Below are positions 1 through 5,751 of a stretch of 10,540 nucleotides of DNA, piece after piece. This DNA is from Trueperaceae bacterium. GTDB lineage: Bacteria > Deinococcota > Deinococci > Deinococcales > Trueperaceae. Under the pieces are notes generated by a model, which saw only the letters and a program-made list of their open reading frames with translations, was not told the DNA's origin and made no database searches. A program made the position numbers and the translations under genes. Location of the stretch: NCBI GenBank assembly GCA_007122815.1, contig SKSV01000358.1, forward strand, positions 1 to 10,540, given 5' to 3'. Position 1 is the stretch's first letter. Every line of letters begins with the position of its first letter.

Positions 1-446
1 AAGCCGGGTACTACGGCTGGCCGACGGTCTGGAGCGACGTGCAGCCCGGCATGCGCCTATTTCAGGAGGAGGTCTTCGGGCCGACGATCAACCTCGTGAA
101 GGTGGACGGTGTCGACGCGGCGATCGACGCCGCGAACGCCGTCGACTACGGGCTGTCGAGCGCCGTCTACACCATGAACCGGGACTGGGCGTACCGCTTC
201 AAGAGCCGCATCCAGGCCGGCATGACCTCGATCAACAACACCACCAACGGCGCGGAGGCGCACCTGCCCTTCGGCGGCGTGAAGGGCTCCGGCAACGGCA
301 CCAGGGAGTCGGGCATCTGGGTGCTCGAGGCGTACACGTACTGGCACGCCGTCAACGACGACGTCTCAGGGCGCCTGCAGCTCGCCCAGATGGAGACCGA
401 GTACGTCGACCCCGGAGATCCGGTCGACGTGGCGGAGCTCTTCTGA
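1..446 (+). CDS. Aldehyde dehydrogenase family protein, C-terminal part (5' end outside window)
   Basis: This is the last ~147 codons of an NAD(P)-dependent aldehyde dehydrogenase, which oxidises an aldehyde to the carboxylate in the cytosol. The reading frame is open from base 3 and ends in TGA at 444-446. A GTG at 39 lies inside the conserved domain and is not a start. Visible family signatures are G-W-x-x-P-T-V just before the EEVFGP block (bases 66-83), then INNTTNG and PFGGVKGSGNG near the C-terminus, where the oligomerisation and substrate-entry segments lie. The catalytic Cys and general-base Glu would lie upstream and are not in the window. The tail (SGRLQLAQME) recalls the semialdehyde dehydrogenase branch, whose tails often read like SGxLQRAQID, but the substrate cannot be named. 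The family assignment is firm. Confidence 0.93.
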   Translation, partial: AGYYGWPTVWSDVQPGMRLFQEEVFGPTINLVKVDGVDAAIDAANAVDYGLSSAVYTMNRDWAYRFKSRIQAGMTSINNTTNGAEAHLPFGGVKGSGNGTRESGIWVLEAYTYWHAVNDDVSGRLQLAQMETEYVDPGDPVDVAELF

Positions 447-475
447 GCGGCACCTGGCGCCTGGCCCGCGCGCGC

Positions 476-1387
476 GTGCTGGCGTGCGCGGCCGTCACGC
501 TGTTGGCCGCGAGCATGGGGGCGGCCGCGGCAAGCGAGAGCGTCTGTCAGGTCGAGCTGCGCCAGGCGCTGCCGCGTGTCGATGCACCGGGTGGGGTCGT
601 CGCGGTGGAGCTGCTGGCCGCCGCGGTGCGGCTGGTGGAACCTGCGATGCGCCCCTGGCGCCAGCGCTCCGGTCCGATTCCGGAGGGTGAGCCGGGTGCT
701 CGAGCGGCGCGCTTCCTGGACGGCGTGGCGCTGCTCCCGCAAGGCTGGTCGGTCGAGGAGCACGACCTCGCCGCGTGGCAGGAGATGCACGAGCGCTTCG
801 CAAGCTGGTACCGCGCCACGCCAGCGAGCGTCAGCGGCGGGGACCGAGCGCGCATGGTCGACGACATGGCCGCCACGCTGGGTTCGGTCTCGGGCGCGCT
901 GCGGCCGCTGGCGGTGTTCGGGACCGGGCCGCAAGGCGAGATCAGCTTCTTCGTGGTGGTGTGGAACTGGACGCCGGTCCCGCGCCTGCTGCTGCTGGCC
1001 CCGCCCGCCGGTCTAGCGCTGGCGGAGGGGCGCGGCGACGCCCGGGTCGAGCCGGTGCTGGCTGCCATGAGCGGTTGCGCGCTGCGCTTCGAGAACTACG
1101 CGTACGCCCCGGAGGAGCAGGCGATGCAGCTCTTCGGGCAGCAAGGCGAGTCGGTGTTCCGCGTCCTCGGGAGCGAACCCGCCGACGCGGACCTACCAGC
1201 CGTCTTCGACGAGGACCGCCTCCTCGGGGTGTTCCGCTTCACCGACCCCGCCCTGGAGGGGGTAAGCGTGCTAGCGGGAGGTGTCGAGGGGCCGAGCGTG
1301 GGCGTGGGTACGATCCTGGGGCTGCTGGCAGCCGTGCGGACGAACATGGGTCTCGACGGGGTCTTCTATCACAGCGCGTTCCCGTGA
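476..1387 (+). CDS. Unrecognised exported protein with N-terminal signal peptide
   Basis: I do not recognise this family. From the GTG at 476 the protein is 303 aa. Residues 2-20 are an Ala/Leu-rich hydrophobic stretch ending in AAAAS, typical of a Sec signal peptide cut before about residue 21. The mature part is mixed alpha/beta in character, with no further long membrane segment apart from a short hydrophobic strand (FFVVVWNW). It has two cysteines, C24 and C201, which could form a disulfide outside the cytosol. The C-terminus ends in a motif-like FYHSAFP. The GTG leaves no positive charge before the hydrophobic core. Reading the same frame upstream gives WRLARARV, and a CTG at 443 overlaps the aldehyde dehydrogenase TGA with GGAG five bases before it, so the true start may be upstream. 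The gene follows the dehydrogenase by 29 bases at most, probably in one transcript. No function is proposed. Confidence 0.72.
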   Translation: MLACAAVTLLAASMGAAAASESVCQVELRQALPRVDAPGGVVAVELLAAAVRLVEPAMRPWRQRSGPIPEGEPGARAARFLDGVALLPQGWSVEEHDLAAWQEMHERFASWYRATPASVSGGDRARMVDDMAATLGSVSGALRPLAVFGTGPQGEISFFVVVWNWTPVPRLLLLAPPAGLALAEGRGDARVEPVLAAMSGCALRFENYAYAPEEQAMQLFGQQGESVFRVLGSEPADADLPAVFDEDRLLGVFRFTDPALEGVSVLAGGVEGPSVGVGTILGLLAAVRTNMGLDGVFYHSAFP

Positions 1388-1424
1388 CCCGCGACCTGTG
1401 TACCGTGACGGCTGGGCGGCCTCC

Positions 1425-2282
1425 TCAGCGGCCGTAACGACGCTCACGCTTCTGGAAGCTGCGGATGGCGCGCAGGAAGTCGATCTTGCGGAACTCCGGC
1501 CAGTAGGCGTCGCAGAAGTAGAACTCGCTGTAGGCCGTCTGCCACAGTAGGAAGCCCGAGAGCCTCACCTCGCCCGAGGTCCTGATGACGAAGTCCGGGT
1601 CCGGCGTGCCGGCCGTGTAGAGGTGACGCTGGATCTCCGGGATGCTGAGGTGGTCGGTTGCCTCGCGCAGGTCGTCACCCTGCTCGGCGCGCTCGAGCAG
1701 CAGGTGCTTCACGGCTGTCACGATCTCCTCGCGGCCCCCGTAGCCCAGCGCCACGTTCAGGTGGAGGCGGTCGTAGCCCCGCGTGGCCGACTCGAGCTCC
1801 CGCAGCGCCTCCTTGGTCGGTTCGGGGAAGTCCTCCACGTCGCCTATCACCCGCACCCGCACCTCCTCGGCTTGCAGGCGCCCGTCGCTCAGGAACTCGC
1901 GCGCCTGCTGAGCGAAGAGCGCGTGCAGGTGCGCCACCTCCTCCGGTGACCGGCCCCGGTTGTCGCTCGAGAAGCCCCAGAGGGTCATGTGCGTGATGCC
2001 GAGCTCGAGCGCCCAGTCGAGGACCTCTCGGGCCTTGCCGGCGCCGTGATCGTGACCCGCGGCGGCGTCTAGGCCGAGCGCGCGCGCGAAGCGGCGGTTA
2101 CCGTCCATGATCACGCCGACGTGGCTCGGCAACCGCCCTCCCGTGCGCACTTGCGCCATCAACCGCCGCTCGTACAGCCAGTAGAGCCAGTTGTCCCAGC
2201 CGTGCAGCCAGCTGAGCAGACCGCTCGACCTGGTCGCACTTCGGGTCGGCTCGAGTCGCGGCCTGGGGGCGGAGAGCGACAT
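1425..2282 (-). CDS. uppS: cis-prenyl diphosphate synthase (isoprenyl transferase, UppS/Rv1086 family)
   Basis: This enzyme condenses isopentenyl diphosphate onto an allylic diphosphate with Z geometry. Long products serve as the lipid carrier for peptidoglycan and polysaccharide; short ones are precursors. The 285-aa protein shows the MDGNRR motif (59-64; D60 is the expected Mg/diphosphate residue), FSSDN (104-108), the HLNVALGYGGREEIV block (174-188) and RTSGEVRLSGFLLWQ (234-248) followed by AYSE and a C-terminal RRYGR. The N-terminal LYxLYERRL, the RTSGE-RLSGFLLWQ wording and the RRYGR end resemble M. tuberculosis Rv1086 more than E. coli UppS. However, G103 sits where, as I recall, Rv1086 has the chain-limiting Leu84 and E. 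coli UppS has Ala69, so a longer product is possible. About 30 N-terminal residues precede the domain. The ATG has no Shine-Dalgarno sequence but a -10-like box just upstream. The symbol is family-level only. Confidence 0.93.
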   Translation of the reverse strand: MSLSAPRPRLEPTRSATRSSGLLSWLHGWDNWLYWLYERRLMAQVRTGGRLPSHVGVIMDGNRRFARALGLDAAAGHDHGAGKAREVLDWALELGITHMTLWGFSSDNRGRSPEEVAHLHALFAQQAREFLSDGRLQAEEVRVRVIGDVEDFPEPTKEALRELESATRGYDRLHLNVALGYGGREEIVTAVKHLLLERAEQGDDLREATDHLSIPEIQRHLYTAGTPDPDFVIRTSGEVRLSGFLLWQTAYSEFYFCDAYWPEFRKIDFLRAIRSFQKRERRYGR

Positions 2283-2296
2283 CCGATGTGATTGTA
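2283..2296 (-). promoter_or_regulatory. Candidate -10 promoter box for leaderless uppS transcript
   Basis: On the minus strand TACAAT (2296 down to 2291) matches the -10 consensus at five of six positions and is followed by eight bases and then the uppS ATG. A transcription start about seven bases after the box would fall at or within a base or two of the ATG. This fits a leaderless mRNA and the absence of any Shine-Dalgarno sequence. No good -35 hexamer is seen at 16-18 bases, and there is no TGn extension. The box is unusually AT-rich for this DNA. Confidence 0.4.
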
Positions 2297-2347
2297 CTGC
2301 TGGTCGAGCGGGCGCTACGACCGCGTCGTTCGCTTAGCATGAGCCAA

Positions 2348-2402
2348 CCGTGCGCTAGCCGTGCGCTAGCCGTGCGCTAACCGTGCGCTAGCCGCGCGCG
2401 AA
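2348..2402. repeat. 11-bp tandem repeat in the uppS-rapZ divergent region
   Basis: The unit CCGTGCGCTAG occurs at 2348-2358, 2359-2369, 2370-2380 (last base A) and 2381-2391, followed by a decayed fifth unit at 2392-2402 (CCGCGCGCGAA). The junctions create GCTAGC palindromes at 2354, 2365 and 2387. The unit length is close to one helical turn, so identical sites face the same side of the DNA. It lies between the two divergent starts, about 46 bases before the preferred rapZ start. It could be an operator array or simple slippage. Confidence 0.85.
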
Positions 2403-2434
2403 GGCCCGCAACCTGACTTTCGTGAGGACTACCG

Positions 2435-2439
2435 GGAGG
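2435..2439 (+). promoter_or_regulatory. Ribosome binding site deciding the rapZ start
   Basis: GGAGG sits inside GGGAGGG (2434-2440). It is nine bases before the GTG at 2449, only three before the GTG at 2443, and downstream of the GTG at 2422. The spacing supports 2449 as the start codon. Confidence 0.6.
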
Positions 2440-2448
2440 GCTGTGAGC

Positions 2449-3327
2449 GTGGACGTCGTTCCAAGACTGCTGCTGGTGACCGGCCTCTCCGGGGCCGGCA
2501 AGACCCTCGCCATGAAGGCGCTGGAGGACATAGGCTTCTTCTGCATCGACAACCTGCCGCCGAGCTTCCTCTTGCCTCTCACCCGGCTGCAACACCTGAG
2601 CGAGGACAGTGGCCGCCGCGTCGCGGTGGCGATCGACGTGCGTGGCGGTGCCGTGTTCGATGACCTCTTCGAGGCGCTGCGGCAACTCGGGGCCGAGGGA
2701 GTCCGCCACCAGATCCTCTTCCTCGAGTGCAGCGATGACGTTCTGGTGAGGCGCTTCTCCGAGACCCGGCGGCGCCATCCGGTAACCGCTGGGCACAGCT
2801 TGTTCGAGCAGATCGCCACGGAACGCCGCATGCTCGCGGGCTTGCGTGAGCGCGCCGACCTCGTGCTCGACACCACCCGCTCCACCGGTCACGACCTGAA
2901 GGTGCGCTTGGCGGAGCTGGTGTCGGGGCGCAGCCTCGAGGAGGGCATGGAGGTCGACGTCATCAGCTTCGGGTACAAGCACGGGGTGCCGCTCGACGCC
3001 GATCTGATCTTCGACGTTCGCTTCTTGCCCAACCCGCACTACGAGGAGGCCCTGCGCTCCCAGACCGGCCTCGACGAGGCGGTGCGCGACTACGTGTTCT
3101 CGCGGGAGGAGGCGAGCGCTTTCGTGGACGACATGGTGGGCTTCGTGCGGCGTTGGCTCGGGCAGTTCGCCGCCACCGGCAGGCCACGACTCACGATAGC
3201 CATCGGCTGCACCGGGGGTCAGCACCGCTCCGTGGCCTTGACCGAGTCGATCGCCGAGCAGTTGAGGGAGCACCACCGGCTCGTGAGCGCCCACCATCGC
3301 GACATGCGGCGTGAGCGCCGCGCGTAG
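2449..3327 (+). CDS. rapZ: RapZ/YvcJ-family nucleotide-binding protein
   Basis: This is a cytosolic P-loop nucleotide-binding protein. E. coli RapZ is an RNase adaptor that controls glucosamine-6-phosphate synthase through small RNAs; in other bacteria the YvcJ homologues have less clear roles. From the GTG at 2449 it is 292 aa, close to the 284 aa of E. coli RapZ. Walker A is GLSGAGKT (12-19), followed by ALEDIGFFCIDNLPP (24-38), a Walker-B-like VAIDVR (60-65), the SFGYKHGVP and DVRFLPNP blocks, and the conserved GCTGGQHRSV (253-262) of the C-terminal domain. The last residues are basic (RRERRA). GTG codons at 2422 and 2443 are in frame but poorly placed relative to GGAGG at 2435. In many bacteria this gene sits beside yvcK/glmR and whiA; here it is followed 12 bases on by a PHP phosphatase gene. 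Family assignment is very secure; the RNA partners are unknown. Confidence 0.95.
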   Translation: MDVVPRLLLVTGLSGAGKTLAMKALEDIGFFCIDNLPPSFLLPLTRLQHLSEDSGRRVAVAIDVRGGAVFDDLFEALRQLGAEGVRHQILFLECSDDVLVRRFSETRRRHPVTAGHSLFEQIATERRMLAGLRERADLVLDTTRSTGHDLKVRLAELVSGRSLEEGMEVDVISFGYKHGVPLDADLIFDVRFLPNPHYEEALRSQTGLDEAVRDYVFSREEASAFVDDMVGFVRRWLGQFAATGRPRLTIAIGCTGGQHRSVALTESIAEQLREHHRLVSAHHRDMRRERRA

Positions 3328-3339
3328 CATGGCGCTCGG

Positions 3340-4012
3340 ATGATCGACCTACACACACACCACGATCGCTGCGGTCACGCCGACGGTACGCTCTCCGACG
3401 TAGCCGCTTGGGCTGAGGCGCGCGGCATCAGTGTTCTCGGCGTCTCGGACCACGCGCCCCGCTTCGCCGACGAGCGAGACCACCCACGGCCCTCCATCCA
3501 GATGGCGCGCTCGCAGTGGGACGGCTACCTGGAGGAAGCCTCCGCCTTGCGCGAGGAGCTCGCCGGCCGCCTCGACCTGCGCGTGGGGGTCGAGGCCGAC
3601 TGGATACCCGGGACCGAGGACACCTACCGCGCCGCGCTCGCTCGCAGCGAGCTCGACTTCGTGCTCGGGAGCGTGCACGAGGTGGGTGACTGGCACGTCT
3701 ACCAGCCGCACACCTTCGCTGACGCCGATCCCGAGGCGTTCCACCGCGGTTACTGGCGCGAGCTCGCGGCCGCCGCCGGCAGCGGGCTGTTCGACGTCAT
3801 CGCGCACCTGGACGCCATCCGTGTTCCCGGCCGCGCCTCTACTGGAGGGGCTGGTGAGGCGAGGGGTGCCGCTGAGCTTCGGCTCGGACGCTCACCGCAA
3901 AGACCAGCTCGCTAGCGGCTGGTCAGAAGCCCTCGCCGAGCTCGTTGGGTTGGGCGTTCGTCGGCTCGTCACCTACGTGCGGCGTGAGCCCGTTTGGTAC
4001 GAGCTTGGCTGA
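3340..4012 (+). pseudogene. PHP-family (histidinol-phosphatase-like, HisJ/HisK) gene broken by deletion and frameshift
   Basis: PHP phosphatases use a trinuclear metal site; the closest characterised relatives dephosphorylate histidinol phosphate in histidine synthesis. The first frame (ATG 3340) carries DLHTHHDRCGHADG (3-16), VSDHAP (35-40), GVEADW (E85), GSVHEV (H113) and VIAHLDAI (H156), then becomes nonsense and stops at 3915. The end of the family, PLLEGLV followed by GSDAH (3881-3895) and YVRREP, is in another frame and stops at 4012. Fusing the frames near 3821-3830 gives only about 223 residues. The usual segment between HLD and YPAPxLL, roughly 40-50 residues including the E-x-N-T-x-G-x-R strand, is absent. 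So the lesion looks like an internal deletion of a length not divisible by three, not a single-base slip. There is no Shine-Dalgarno sequence; translation may be coupled to rapZ. An assembly error remains possible. Confidence 0.82.
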
Positions 4013-4122
4013 TCGAGCGACGCCGGCCCTAGCGCTGGCGGCCTTCGACGTTCCGCCACTGAAGGGTCTGGGTTTGCCCGCGCGCGGACCGCCGGGAGTG
4101 TCAGGATACGGTCATGGTCTTC

Positions 4123-4128
4123 GGGGAG
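4123..4128 (+). promoter_or_regulatory. Ribosome binding site of the first Na/Pi cotransporter gene
   Basis: GGGGAG lies eight bases before the ATG at 4137. It supports this start over the much earlier in-frame codons, which would overlap the end of the PHP gene. Confidence 0.6.
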
Positions 4129-4136
4129 AGAGCGCG

Positions 4137-5714
4137 ATGCTGACCACGCTGGGTGGGTTGGCGCTGTTCCTCCTCGGCGTCGAGCGGATCTCGGCCTCGC
4201 TCCAGGCGCTGGCGGGTCCGCGCGCGCGGCGCGCCATGGCTGGCGCCATCGGCTCCCGCTGGCGCGCGTTGGGCACGGGCACGCTGGTCTCAGCCGCCAC
4301 GCAGAGCGGCACCGCCACCGCCGTCACCGCCCTCGGTCTGGTGGCGAGCGGTCTGGTGGGGTTGCACCAGGGCATCGCACTGTCGCTCGGCGCCAAGGTC
4401 GGAGCCACGCTGGCGATCCAGTTGGCGGCCTTCGCGCTCAGCGACGCGGCGCTCCCGTTGATCGCCGTTGGTTTCGTCCTGACCCTGTGGCGGCCCAGTC
4501 GGCAGCCCGGCGGCCTCCTCCTGGGGGTAGGGCTGCTCTTCCTCGGGCTCGACCTGACGGTGGGCGCGATGGGTGGTCTAGAGGGTAGCGAGCTCTTCAT
4601 CATCCTTCGCGACGCTGCCGAGAGCCAGCCGCTGGCGGTGGCCCTGTTCGGAGCGCTCCTCGGCGCCGCCCTGACGAGCAGCAACGGCGCCGCGGCGGTG
4701 GCGCTGGGCCTGTTCGCCGGCGGGGTCGTCTCGGCTCCCGCGGCGCTCGCTCTGGTGCTCGGGGGTAACGTCGGCGGCGCCCTGGCGCCCATCTTCGCGG
4801 CGAGCAACTTGGACGTGACCGCGCGCCGGGTAGCGCTCGCCCACCTGATCGTCAAGGCGCTGGCGGCGCTGGCGCTCGTGTTCCTCGTGGTACCCGTCAG
4901 CGCCGCGGTCGCCGCGCTTGGCGGCGACGCCGCGCGCCAGGTCGCCAACGCCCACACCCTGCTGAACGTGGTCGTAGCGGCTGTCGGCACGCTGCTCGTG
5001 GGGCCGCTCGGGATGCTCGTCAGCGCGGTACTGCCGCAGCGCGAGGAGTCGACCGGCCCCAAGTACCTGCGGAACGACGCGCTCGCCGACCCCTCGCTGG
5101 CCACTGGGCTGGCCCTCCGGGAGAGCATCCGCATCAGCGACCAGGTCGCCGAGATGATGGAGCAAGGAGTCTCGTACGTGCGCTCGGGACAGTGGGACGA
5201 CGACTCGATCGCCGCTCGGGAGTCGAAGATCGACCGCCTCACCCGCGCCGTGGTCGAGTACCTCGCCAGGTTGCGGCGCCAGCACGGGGAAGATCCCGTC
5301 AGTGAGCGTCTGCTGTTGCTCGCAACCGAGCTCGAGCACCTGGGCGACCAGGTCCGCCGCATGCAGCGGCGCGAGGCGAGGCTGCGCGACAGCGGCATCG
5401 AGTTCACCCGCGAAGGCCGCGCCGAGCTCGCCGACACGGGCGACAAGGTGCTGACGCGGCTGCATTCCGCCTTCACGGCGCTCGCCACCGGTGACTCGGA
5501 CCTCGCCAAGCAGGTGGTGGAAGGCCGGCCCGGTCTGGAGGCTTTGATCGCCAAAATGCGCCTCACCCACCTCGCGAGGCTCGAAGCGAGGCTGCCCGAG
5601 TCGCGCGCCTCGTCGGCCCACCACCTCGAGGTGCTGACGCTCTTCCGGCAGATCGACGCGAGCACTACCCGTGTTGCAGGTTGGGTGAGGGACGGCCTCG
5701 AGCCAGAGTCATGA
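4137..5714 (+). CDS. Na/Pi cotransporter family protein with C-terminal PhoU-like domain (copy 1)
   Basis: Members of the NptA/SLC34 (PNaS) family carry out sodium-coupled phosphate transport across the inner membrane. The 525-aa protein has about eight or nine hydrophobic segments in residues 1-300, then a soluble helical PhoU-like region (about 325-518, with EDPVSERLLLLATELEHLGDQVRR at its core, two such lines being typical). The two inverted-repeat halves of the family are visible: TQSGTAT (55-61) with GAKVGAT (85-91), and LTSSNGAA (179-186) with GGNVGGA (209-215), plus NAHTLLN (271-277). The classical motifs are QSSSAT and GANIGTT, so the second Q is lost and the first N is K; substrate specificity may differ. 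The start aligns exactly with copy 2, 37 bases downstream, and has a good ribosome site. Phosphate as substrate is family inference. Confidence 0.88.
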   Translation: MLTTLGGLALFLLGVERISASLQALAGPRARRAMAGAIGSRWRALGTGTLVSAATQSGTATAVTALGLVASGLVGLHQGIALSLGAKVGATLAIQLAAFALSDAALPLIAVGFVLTLWRPSRQPGGLLLGVGLLFLGLDLTVGAMGGLEGSELFIILRDAAESQPLAVALFGALLGAALTSSNGAAAVALGLFAGGVVSAPAALALVLGGNVGGALAPIFAASNLDVTARRVALAHLIVKALAALALVFLVVPVSAAVAALGGDAARQVANAHTLLNVVVAAVGTLLVGPLGMLVSAVLPQREESTGPKYLRNDALADPSLATGLALRESIRISDQVAEMMEQGVSYVRSGQWDDDSIAARESKIDRLTRAVVEYLARLRRQHGEDPVSERLLLLATELEHLGDQVRRMQRREARLRDSGIEFTREGRAELADTGDKVLTRLHSAFTALATGDSDLAKQVVEGRPGLEALIAKMRLTHLARLEARLPESRASSAHHLEVLTLFRQIDASTTRVAGWVRDGLEPES

Positions 5715-5740
5715 GACGTGCGCCACCAGCGGATGAGCTC

Positions 5741-5745
5741 GGAGG
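5741..5745 (+). promoter_or_regulatory. Ribosome binding site of the second Na/Pi cotransporter gene
   Basis: GGAGG is six bases before the GTG at 5752. The protein start it defines (MLSALGGLALF) aligns with residue 1 of the upstream paralogue, which independently supports the GTG. Confidence 0.6.
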
Positions 5746-5751
5746 GGTGGT

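Noticed and set aside
2377..3330. Minus-strand frame opposite rapZ
   Set aside because: It is a codon-bias shadow of rapZ without recognisable motifs.
3800..3900. Programmed ribosomal frameshift in the PHP gene
   Set aside because: No slippery heptamer or following pseudoknot is evident, and a conserved segment is missing, which frameshifting cannot explain.
4107..4112. TACGGT as a -10 box for the transporter genes
   Set aside because: It fits only the loose TAnnnT pattern and has no -35 element at proper spacing; too weak to list.
3945..4136. N-terminal extension of the first transporter gene by 64 codons
   Set aside because: It overlaps the PHP gene end, has no hydrophobic or conserved content, and the ATG at 4137 has a ribosome site and aligns with the paralogue start.
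4112..5665. Very long minus-strand open frame (over 500 codons) opposite the first transporter gene
   Set aside because: It is an antisense shadow caused by high-GC codon bias; its translation is Ser/Arg/Pro-rich with no family motif, while the plus strand encodes a clear membrane protein.
5723..5750. CCACC/GGTGG stem that could mask the ribosome site of the second transporter gene
   Set aside because: It is a five-pair stem with an 18-base loop; likely chance in GC-rich DNA.
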